Positions 9,418 through 16,568 of a DNA stretch of 37,107 bases are shown piece after piece. The stretch is from a virus. Numbering within the stretch: position 1 is the stretch's first letter; every line of letters starts with the position of its first letter. Under the pieces are notes generated by a model. It was not told where the DNA came from. It worked only from the letters and a program-made list of their open reading frames with translations, and did not search any database. The DNA lies in IMG/VR virus record IMGVR_UViG_3300010153_000032, positions 1-37,107 of that record. The stretch is one strand, 5' to 3'. Made by a program: the position numbers and the translations under genes.

Positions 9418-12400
9418 ATGGCTCTACCAGACTTAACCGGCCAAAATATCCAAGATTCATATCAAAGGGTAATTCAAACTGATGGTACCTTGACATTCAA
9501 TGGTACTGGAAGCCGATTACCTATATCCTTCGATGGCGATGATGTAATCATACCAGGAGCAATTCACGCACAATCATATATAGTTTCGGAAAGCTACGTA
9601 GTAGTTACATCTGGTTCTACTATAATGGGTGATTCATTTGACGATACACATACATTTAGTGGAAGTGTACATATAAATGATAAAGTAGACACAGGATATA
9701 GTACTATCACTCCATCCTTATTTGTCAAGCAAGATGCAGTATCTAGAGGTTCAATTGCTAATGGATTTGGTGGATCTATAGATTTCCATATACAAAGAGG
9801 TTCAAATGCAAATGGATCAAGAACAGGAAGAATAGCTAGTTATCTAGTAGCTGGACAAGGCGGTATAAATGACCAATGGGGAATGAAGCTTGGTATCAGA
9901 AATGATGATACACAAGTAGATGCATTAACAATATATCCAGGCCTTCCCGATACTAAGGCAAGGGTTGGTATAATGAATACAACCCCATCATATTCACTAG
10001 ATGTAACAGGAGATGGTAATTTTACTGGTCAATTAAATTTAGGTGGAAATTTAGTAGGTGATAATGCTACCGACTTAACTGGTATGTCGGATGGTACATT
10101 CTCTGGTATCGTACAAGGTGCAACTGGTTCATTCGATTATTTGAAATCGCATAATGCTTCAACAACTGGATTAGTAGTACACGGATTCATATCAGCATCT
10201 GGTGATATAAGTTCGAGTGGAACAATAACTAGTTTATCTGGTTCATTTACTGAAGTAAATGCCCAAGAAGCTCATATTCAAGATTTCATTTCATTAGATG
10301 CAAATGGTAAAATAAAAACAACCTACCTTGTAAAATCAGATCTTTCAGCAGCTGTTGAAATAGAAGATACAGGAATAGACGTAACTGGCGAAATAACAGC
10401 TTCTGGTCGTATAAAAGTGCAAGGTATAAGTGCAAGTGGTAATATAATTGGAGATCAAATACACACAAATGGTAGCCATCTAAAATTATATAGTAATTCA
10501 CCTACAGATCAGAGAATATCTGGTTCTAGTAAAATAATATTTGCTTCTTCACAATACCAATTTACTCCTGACAATCTAAATAGTATGGCCCAAACTGCTT
10601 TTATGATGGTAAATGGAAACACATGTGTAAGTGGTGAATTTACAGCCTCGGCCAATTCACGGTTCGGTGGCTATACATCCAACCACGCTATTCACGATCA
10701 CCAAGCTCTTACTATAGGTAATTCTGACAAAGGAGCAAAAATAAAACTATTTTCTGACCACACTGCTGGAAACAGAACAGTAGAGATGGAATTCTCAGCT
10801 AGTGGCGGCCACCAAGGATATACAATTGGATTAGATAGACAAACTAATACTTTCGGAATAACACCAGGAAGTAGTATGGGATTGGGACCAGTATTTACTG
10901 TGAATGCAGCTGGTAATGTAACAGCATCAGGTGATATAAGTTCAAGTATAACATCCACTGGTTCATTCGGTAGAGTTGAATCTACCACACTAGAAGCTAC
11001 CACTGGTTCATTTGATTATCTTATGGGAGATGAAAATTCAACAACTGGATTAGTGGTAGATGGATTCATATCAGCTTCTGGAGTTATAAGTGCAAGCGCT
11101 GATGTAATTTCAAGTACCGCGGTGAAGGTTGGCGGAGGAGGAGCTTTTTCAGAACTAAGTTTCTCTAATTTGAAAATAGGAGGCTCTAACATTATCAATA
11201 AATCAGCATCCTATTGGTCTATAGGAGGAAACATTGCAGGATCGCTCGAAACTGGTGCACTTAGAGTTAATTTACCTGTAACAGCTTCAGGTGATATTTG
11301 GGTAAGTGGTTCTGGTACAACCGGTGGTAACATTAAACTGAAAAGTAACGGATCAGTAACAGCATCAGGCGATATAAGCTCAAGTGGAACAGTAACAGCA
11401 GAACATTTTTATTCTAGTGATGATATAGTAGCTGATGGAGATATAAGTGGAAGTGGAGATGTAATTGGTAGTGATTTATACACTGACAATTATATAAAAT
11501 CCACAGCAATGAATAACACTTGGATTTATTTCAAGAAGGATGGTAGTGACCAAAAAATCATTATGAAAGCTGATAATACTCAATTCTTTACAGCTGCAAA
11601 GAATGGTAGTACCCCTCATGAAATTAACTTCAACTCAGATGCTCTCGATGTGGATTATACATTCAAGACGGATTCTAATAACCCTGCACTGAAGATGATT
11701 GGTTCTTCTGGTGATATAGGAATGCATGGTATAGGTACACCAGAAGCCAATGTACATATTGGTGGTAATGTATTAACAGATTCACATATCACAGCGTCAG
11801 GTAATATAAGTTCAAGTGGGTATGTACGTGGAAGAGTTGGACATTTTGGAAATGCCCCATGGACTACAGAAATAAATGAAAGATATGTACACATACATAG
11901 TACCGGTAGTGCTTATTTAAGATTAACATCAACCGGAAACCAAAATCAAGTAATAGAATTTCATAATAATCAAGAACCTGATTTTGTAATAGGTAATTAC
12001 TTTAACGATGGTGGGTTCCAAGTAAGATCAGATAATAAAACATTTTTAACTATAGGAGCAAATGATGGAGATGAAATAGAAGCAAGCGGAAGCTTAAATG
12101 TAACATCGCACATAACAGCATCAGGAAATATAAGTGCAAGTGGAGGTATAAGTGCTTCAAATATCCATTTACCACCACTAGGTCGAGTTACATTTCAAAC
12201 AGATCAATATATAACAGGACAAAATAATAACATTACTATAATTGGTGATGACAAAATTAAATTATATGCAGATACAGCTGTTGAATTCAGAGACGCTAGT
12301 CTTGAAACTTGGGTATCTATTGACCCTAATGCAGGTCATATCACAGCGTCAGGTAATATAAGTTCAAGTGGAACAATAGAAGCTTCTTCTTTTATAGGTC

Positions 12401-12930
12401 AAAGAATTAACATAGCACTAGCATCAGCAAATATATCAGCACCAACTCCAAATAAACTTTTCTATGGTGGTTCAAACGGACTTGTTAGTAATACTTGGAA
12501 TGTTCAAGTTTCATATGGAACTGGAATAACGGGAACCATTAGTCCTCCAATTGATGTACCACCACATTATATAAACAATTTACATATACTACCATGCGGT
12601 GTTAAAGATGTAACATTGAAATCATATCATAGAATAGGTGACAATGGTGCTAGTCAAATTCCATCTATATGGATATATACTGGAAGCATGCAAAATGATG
12701 CTAACGATGATATAACAATGGGATTCGCAGCTTCTCAATCAATACTCGGAGGACCGGGTACAGAAACAAATGGTACTGGTACTCATCAATATCATATAGA
12801 AATAACCGGAAGTAGATCATTCACACCAAATCCAGGAGATAATCTAATAGCTGTTGCACTTCTTAATCAAGGTACAGGAACTCAAGCATGGAGATTTAAT
12901 TATAGATTAGATGGAATAACAACGGAGTAA
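9418..12930 (+). CDS. Long repeat-containing tail fibre
   Basis: An 1170-residue, Ser/Gly/Thr-rich protein built from short repeats of the type (I/V)TASG(D/N)ISSSG, seen at least seven times between about 10190 and 12380. Larger insert modules of beta character lie between repeats, including two versions of a GSFDYL...STTGLV module. Such repeats form beta-rich stalks in trimeric fibres, and I associate them with marine phages of flavobacteria. The last ~170 residues are non-repetitive (from NIALASANISAPTP to YRLDGITTE) and are probably the distal, receptor-contacting head. The ribosome-binding site is weak (AGAGG at 9404-9408). No S74 or Hint domain is seen here, unlike the two fibres upstream. 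The fibre assignment is strong; distal or proximal placement is unknown. Confidence 0.82.
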   Translation: MALPDLTGQNIQDSYQRVIQTDGTLTFNGTGSRLPISFDGDDVIIPGAIHAQSYIVSESYVVVTSGSTIMGDSFDDTHTFSGSVHINDKVDTGYSTITPSLFVKQDAVSRGSIANGFGGSIDFHIQRGSNANGSRTGRIASYLVAGQGGINDQWGMKLGIRNDDTQVDALTIYPGLPDTKARVGIMNTTPSYSLDVTGDGNFTGQLNLGGNLVGDNATDLTGMSDGTFSGIVQGATGSFDYLKSHNASTTGLVVHGFISASGDISSSGTITSLSGSFTEVNAQEAHIQDFISLDANGKIKTTYLVKSDLSAAVEIEDTGIDVTGEITASGRIKVQGISASGNIIGDQIHTNGSHLKLYSNSPTDQRISGSSKIIFASSQYQFTPDNLNSMAQTAFMMVNGNTCVSGEFTASANSRFGGYTSNHAIHDHQALTIGNSDKGAKIKLFSDHTAGNRTVEMEFSASGGHQGYTIGLDRQTNTFGITPGSSMGLGPVFTVNAAGNVTASGDISSSITSTGSFGRVESTTLEATTGSFDYLMGDENSTTGLVVDGFISASGVISASADVISSTAVKVGGGGAFSELSFSNLKIGGSNIINKSASYWSIGGNIAGSLETGALRVNLPVTASGDIWVSGSGTTGGNIKLKSNGSVTASGDISSSGTVTAEHFYSSDDIVADGDISGSGDVIGSDLYTDNYIKSTAMNNTWIYFKKDGSDQKIIMKADNTQFFTAAKNGSTPHEINFNSDALDVDYTFKTDSNNPALKMIGSSGDIGMHGIGTPEANVHIGGNVLTDSHITASGNISSSGYVRGRVGHFGNAPWTTEINERYVHIHSTGSAYLRLTSTGNQNQVIEFHNNQEPDFVIGNYFNDGGFQVRSDNKTFLTIGANDGDEIEASGSLNVTSHITASGNISASGGISASNIHLPPLGRVTFQTDQYITGQNNNITIIGDDKIKLYADTAVEFRDASLETWVSIDPNAGHITASGNISSSGTIEASSFIGQRINIALASANISAPTPNKLFYGGSNGLVSNTWNVQVSYGTGITGTISPPIDVPPHYINNLHILPCGVKDVTLKSYHRIGDNGASQIPSIWIYTGSMQNDANDDITMGFAASQSILGGPGTETNGTGTHQYHIEITGSRSFTPNPGDNLIAVALLNQGTGTQAWRFNYRLDGITTE
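10121..11090 (+). repeat. Two diverged copies of a ~90-base module inside the repeat fibre
   Basis: Bases 10121-10211 and 11001-11090 encode two versions of the same segment: GSFDYL, a short variable stretch, STTGLVV(H/D)GFISASG, then a repeat unit. The copies match at most bases in their core but differ in the variable stretch. They look like a segmental duplication that lengthened the fibre. The span given covers both copies and the unrelated sequence between them. Confidence 0.7.
11785..12371 (+). repeat. Exact 35-base direct repeat in the fibre gene
   Basis: Bases 11785-11819 and 12337-12371 are identical over 35 bases and encode HITASGNISSSG. The spacing is 552 bases, a multiple of three (184 codons), so recombination between them would delete or add 184 codons without breaking the frame. 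Confidence 0.85.
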
Positions 12931-12934
12931 TAAA

Positions 12935-13435
12935 ATGGCAAGACAAAAAACAAAATCGTCAGATAAATTTGGATCGGGTGGATCAAAAGACAACTCCCCA
13001 GAAGAAAAATTCTTTATAGGAGATCCAGATATACAAATAGATGCAGAATGGAAAGCAATGGATATGTTAAGAACATCACTAGATGACTTAACTGATGTAG
13101 TAAATGCCAATGACGCAGCATCTGGATCATACGCAGATCTTAAAAAAGATTATATCACATCCTCAGGATCATTTTCATCTCGAGTAACTACAAATGATGC
13201 TAAAACAGGAATATCAACTAAACAAATTGATGCCATTGCAGCCAACACAGCTAAGACTGGAATATCAGCTGGTCAAGCAAAAGCTATAACTGAAAATACT
13301 AAAAAAGTATCTGCAACTGTAACAAGTAATGTGCTTGCAGGAATAACATTAGTAGTAACTAAAAAAGGTGAGCTGATTATTACAGCCGGAGCAGGTGATG
13401 AAGCAAGAAAATATACAATTGCACCAGATGAGTAA
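12935..13435 (+). CDS. Small virion-associated protein, helical repeats
   Basis: A 166-residue protein. The N-terminus is basic and Ser/Gly-rich (probably disordered). The middle has two related helical repeats, NDAKTGISTKQIDAIAANT and AKTGISAGQAKAITENTKK, and the C-terminal ~35 residues form beta strands (ITLVVTKKGELIITAG). I associate such repeats with tail or baseplate accessory proteins of T4-like marine phages. GGAG inside the end of the fibre gene serves as ribosome-binding site, so it follows fibre translation. A fibre adaptor or chaperone is plausible but unproven. Confidence 0.62.
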   Translation: MARQKTKSSDKFGSGGSKDNSPEEKFFIGDPDIQIDAEWKAMDMLRTSLDDLTDVVNANDAASGSYADLKKDYITSSGSFSSRVTTNDAKTGISTKQIDAIAANTAKTGISAGQAKAITENTKKVSATVTSNVLAGITLVVTKKGELIITAGAGDEARKYTIAPDE

Positions 13436-13438
13436 GAT

Positions 13439-13927
13439 ATGCCAACAGTAGAATCATCATACGCACAAGACAACGACTCTGTATCATCAATCAATGGTGA
13501 TGTTATTAGACATAATAATCTAACATTAGCTAGTTACGATGACTTATCTGTCCCTTCAGGAGCAGAAATTTCAGGTATACGCCTCGTGTGGACAGGAGGT
13601 GCAGCTGAATGGGATGAAGACTCAACAGTAATGCGGGTATATAATGGTGATGCTTGGTCAGATTATCAATCTGCAGCTGACGGTGAAACAGTTACTAATT
13701 GGCCAAGTGTTGGTACTACAATTTGGGATGGAGGAAATGATTTATGGGGCCTGGATTGGGATTATAATAAAGCTAATAGTATAAAAACTCAATTTTATGT
13801 TGAAGGAGACACAGCATACCACGATGCTTTCGAGATCAAAATATATTATAGTGTTGTTTCAGCAGGACCAATTCATATACCGAGTGGTAAGATAACAATA
13901 GCAGGTGGTAAGATAACTATAGGATAA
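13439..13927 (+). CDS. Beta-sandwich-like small virion protein
   Basis: A 162-residue protein, almost all predicted beta structure with many Trp and Asp residues (IRLVWTGGAAEWDED, LWGLDWDYN, FEIKIYYSVVSAG). The pattern resembles jelly-roll or carbohydrate-binding folds used in tailspike tips. The last 25 residues hold a tandem repeat, IPSGKITIAGGKITIG. It starts three bases after the previous stop with no separate ribosome-binding site, so it probably relies on coupled translation. I cannot name a family. Confidence 0.62.
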   Translation: MPTVESSYAQDNDSVSSINGDVIRHNNLTLASYDDLSVPSGAEISGIRLVWTGGAAEWDEDSTVMRVYNGDAWSDYQSAADGETVTNWPSVGTTIWDGGNDLWGLDWDYNKANSIKTQFYVEGDTAYHDAFEIKIYYSVVSAGPIHIPSGKITIAGGKITIG

Positions 13928-13937
13928 GAGGAATAAT

Positions 13938-14231
13938 ATGTCAATACATGATATGAATAGTGATGATTTCGAAATAGCCGACACTGGTTCACACTCGATG
14001 ACCTGGCAATGGTGGCATGAAATAGTAGAAGCTTCTGATAGAGAGAAAGAACTGGTAAAATCAGGAAGTTATGTAAATTATGTAGTGTGGAAAAGCGTAA
14101 CGATAGATAAGCAAGTAGTTCAGCAATTCCATCACAAGCAAAATAATAATAGAATATCTGAGTATAGTAGCTCGTTACGATCGTATGATTATAATGACTC
14201 TATACCAACAATAACATTCAGTTTGGTGTAA
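13938..14231 (+). CDS. Small unknown protein in the fibre operon
   Basis: A 97-residue protein with an AAGAGGAA ribosome-binding site upstream. It is acidic at the N-terminus, with a Trp-rich stretch (MTWQWWHEIVEA) and a His/Gln/Asn-rich middle (QFHHKQNNN). No known family is recognised. Its position directly before the beta-helix tailspike suggests a chaperone or attachment subunit, which is only a contextual guess. Confidence 0.58.
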   Translation: MSIHDMNSDDFEIADTGSHSMTWQWWHEIVEASDREKELVKSGSYVNYVVWKSVTIDKQVVQQFHHKQNNNRISEYSSSLRSYDYNDSIPTITFSLV

Positions 14232-14235
14232 ATAA

Positions 14236-15852
14236 ATGGCCGTTAAATATATAGATTATAGAGCAGATGGTAATGATGATGGTTCATCGATTGCAAATGC
14301 ATTCCCAACTTGGACGTTAGCAAAAGCTAATGTATCAGCAGGAGATATTATCTACATAGCACCGGGTACATATAACGAATCAGTTACATTGACTGCAGAC
14401 GGAACAGCTGTTGAAAAAATAAAATGGATCGGTGATGTAAACTCTGAAATATTTACAAGCGTCACTCCTGGAATCGTTATGTTGACTCAATCTGATACGA
14501 ATGAAGTACTAGAACCGGCAGATGATAGCGGTCCTACATTAAATATGAATGGGATAGACTTTCAAGAATTTTACAATATAACATTTGTAGGACCTGGAGA
14601 CGCATCAAACGACCTAACTGGACATAATGCAGCAGTATACTATTCAGAAGCTGATGGCTCATACTTCAGGAACTGTCACTTTCAATCAGGATTTGCAGGT
14701 GTCTCATATCCAAAAGATGGAACATTTGTGGAGTGTTTATTTACAGGATGTTTCGTTGGAATTTATGGGGTTGGATCTGCAAATAGACCAATAGTAGTAA
14801 ATTCTGTAGCAATGTGTGGAAGTAATGGGTTTACAATCGTAGCAGCTTACAATACTCTAGCGATCGCAGGTAAAAGAGGATTTCAAAATTCAAATATATA
14901 CGGATGTGCAACAGCAGGAGGAGAATATGGATATTATTCAACCTCCAACAACTCAGTAGCTGATAATTCAGTTAGTTGGTGTAACTATTTTGCATTCGCA
15001 GCGAGTGCAACTAATAAAGTGAATCTAAGGGGAAGTGTTTCTTATGGATCTACATATCGAGCATTCTCAAAGTTATCAGGTTCGGGACACTATCATCATG
15101 GAGGACAACAAGCTACAGATTATGAATGCCATGCAACTTTTGTAGCTTCACCCACAACGACAATCCTACCAGACTATACATCCTTTATGAAATTACGAGA
15201 TGTATTTATTCCATCGCATGGAAAAGGTATGGTTGTATCGGCGAGTCAACCAATCGCGCAGGACTTTGAATATGGATCAACCTCATGGGCAGCATTCAGT
15301 TCAGCATCTGATATGAATGGTAATATTGTTGACTCCTTAGTTCATCCGTACGAACCTTTTTATGGCCGTGATTATAAAGGAACTGAAAGAGTTATCTCAG
15401 ACACAGGATTTCCATCACCACCTGGACTACATGCAATTGTTCCATTGCAAGCGGTAGGAATGGTAGATGCTACTTCATCAGCTGCACCTACAGGAATGGT
15501 TTCTCAAAGTGCACCAGCTCTTATACATAGAGGTAGAGGAGAATCGATATTTGAAGTTCCTATGCCAAGTGGATCCTATTTCACAGCTAGTGTGAATGTA
15601 AAACATACAGGATCAACCGCAGCATCATATGCAAGGATGGTTGTAAGTAGTTCGAGGATAAACCAATCCTCCGGATCTATATTTGGATCATTTGCAACTG
15701 GATCAACACAATCTACTAACGATTTCACTTTTACTAAAGTAGAGTTACGAATAGATCCAGTGGGATATGATACAACATATGTATTGAAGCTTCAATCACC
15801 ATCAACTGGGTCATATGCCACAGCAAGTTTTAGTGATTTAAGGATAAACTAA
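14236..15852 (+). CDS. Tailspike with right-handed beta-helix (pectate-lyase-like)
   Basis: A 538-residue protein. Residues 1-60 match the start of DUF1565/pectin-lyase-like helices (YIDYRADGNDDGSSIANAF, then GDIIYIAPGTYNESVTL). Residues about 100-300 contain repeated short strands with stacked Asn, Cys and Gly (FYNITFVGPG, SYFRNCHFQSG, FVECLFTGCFVGIYG), typical of a parallel beta-helix. After ~400 there is a separate beta-sandwich-like C-terminal domain (SYFTASVNVKHTG, then TKVELRIDP). Beta-helix spikes often bind or cut capsule or surface polysaccharide. I see no catalytic residues that fix an enzyme class. It closes the receptor-binding cassette and is followed by a new promoter-like element. 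Confidence 0.78.
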   Translation: MAVKYIDYRADGNDDGSSIANAFPTWTLAKANVSAGDIIYIAPGTYNESVTLTADGTAVEKIKWIGDVNSEIFTSVTPGIVMLTQSDTNEVLEPADDSGPTLNMNGIDFQEFYNITFVGPGDASNDLTGHNAAVYYSEADGSYFRNCHFQSGFAGVSYPKDGTFVECLFTGCFVGIYGVGSANRPIVVNSVAMCGSNGFTIVAAYNTLAIAGKRGFQNSNIYGCATAGGEYGYYSTSNNSVADNSVSWCNYFAFAASATNKVNLRGSVSYGSTYRAFSKLSGSGHYHHGGQQATDYECHATFVASPTTTILPDYTSFMKLRDVFIPSHGKGMVVSASQPIAQDFEYGSTSWAAFSSASDMNGNIVDSLVHPYEPFYGRDYKGTERVISDTGFPSPPGLHAIVPLQAVGMVDATSSAAPTGMVSQSAPALIHRGRGESIFEVPMPSGSYFTASVNVKHTGSTAASYARMVVSSSRINQSSGSIFGSFATGSTQSTNDFTFTKVELRIDPVGYDTTYVLKLQSPSTGSYATASFSDLRIN

Positions 15853-15853
15853 C

Positions 15854-15861
15854 TATTTATA
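15854..15861 (+). promoter_or_regulatory. TATTTATA element, candidate phage promoter
   Basis: TATTTATA (context AACTATTTATATAAAGATG) begins directly after the tailspike stop and ends five bases before the kinase ATG. No Shine-Dalgarno is present. The position at a functional boundary supports a promoter that starts the enzyme block. Confidence 0.52.
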
Positions 15862-15866
15862 TAAAG

Positions 15867-16568
15867 ATGATTAAACTAACAGACATATTAAACGAAGGTG
15901 TTTATGACCCAGGTATATTCAAAGCTGTATTCACAGCAGGTGGTCCTGGATCAGGAAAATCTTACGCGGCATCAACACTATTTGGTATGCCGGAAAGAAT
16001 GCCTTTTGTATCAGCACAAGGACTAAAAGGTGTAAACTCAGATTCAGCGTTTGAAACGTACATGGAAAAAGCAAAAATGACAACCGATTTGCAAAAATTA
16101 ACAGGTAGTCAGTTCAAAAAAGCTATGGAGTTGAGAGATAAAGCAAAACGAGTTACTGTAAAAAGAATGAATGATTTTATCAATGGGAAGTTAGGAATGT
16201 TAATCGATGGTACGGGTAAAAACTATCCTAAAATTGAAAAAATGGTAACTGCACTTCGAAAGGAAGGATATGATTGCTATATGGTATTTGTAAATACTGA
16301 TCTGAGTGTAGCACTACAGCGAAATGCAGAAAGAGAACGCGTACTTCCAGAAAAATTAGTAAAAGATTCATGGCATGCAGTACAAAACAACATGGGTAAA
16401 TTTCAATCATTGTTTGGAAGTAGTAATATGTTAGTTGTAGACAACTCAGAAAAGAAAAAATTTCCAGATGTAGTCAAAAAAGGTGCAAATAAATTTGTTA
16501 AAAGACCAGTAAAGAATCATGTTGCCAAGGATTGGATCAAAAAAGAATTGGAGTTGAGAAAATCATGA
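15867..16568 (+). CDS. Zeta-toxin-like P-loop kinase with possible capsid-targeting leader
   Basis: A 233-residue P-loop kinase. The Walker A motif GGPGSGKS is at residues 25-32, followed by GVNSDSAFE, which matches the substrate-side Asp region of zeta toxin and polynucleotide-kinase relatives. LIDGTGKNYPKIEKM and RNAERERVLPEKL fit the later strand and the arginine-rich lid. Zeta-type enzymes phosphorylate small molecules such as UDP-sugars; relatives act on nucleic acid ends, so the substrate is open. The N-terminus MIKLTDILNE|G ends in LNE before a small residue, like the ten-residue leaders of T4 internal proteins cut by gp21. No Shine-Dalgarno is seen. It overlaps the next gene by four bases (ATGA). 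No antitoxin partner is visible. Confidence 0.75.
   Translation: MIKLTDILNEGVYDPGIFKAVFTAGGPGSGKSYAASTLFGMPERMPFVSAQGLKGVNSDSAFETYMEKAKMTTDLQKLTGSQFKKAMELRDKAKRVTVKRMNDFINGKLGMLIDGTGKNYPKIEKMVTALRKEGYDCYMVFVNTDLSVALQRNAERERVLPEKLVKDSWHAVQNNMGKFQSLFGSSNMLVVDNSEKKKFPDVVKKGANKFVKRPVKNHVAKDWIKKELELRKS

Noticed and set aside
10190-12380. Regularly recurring short repeats resembling an array
   Set aside because: They are in-frame codons for TASG-type protein repeats with unequal spacing and sequence drift, not CRISPR repeats and spacers.
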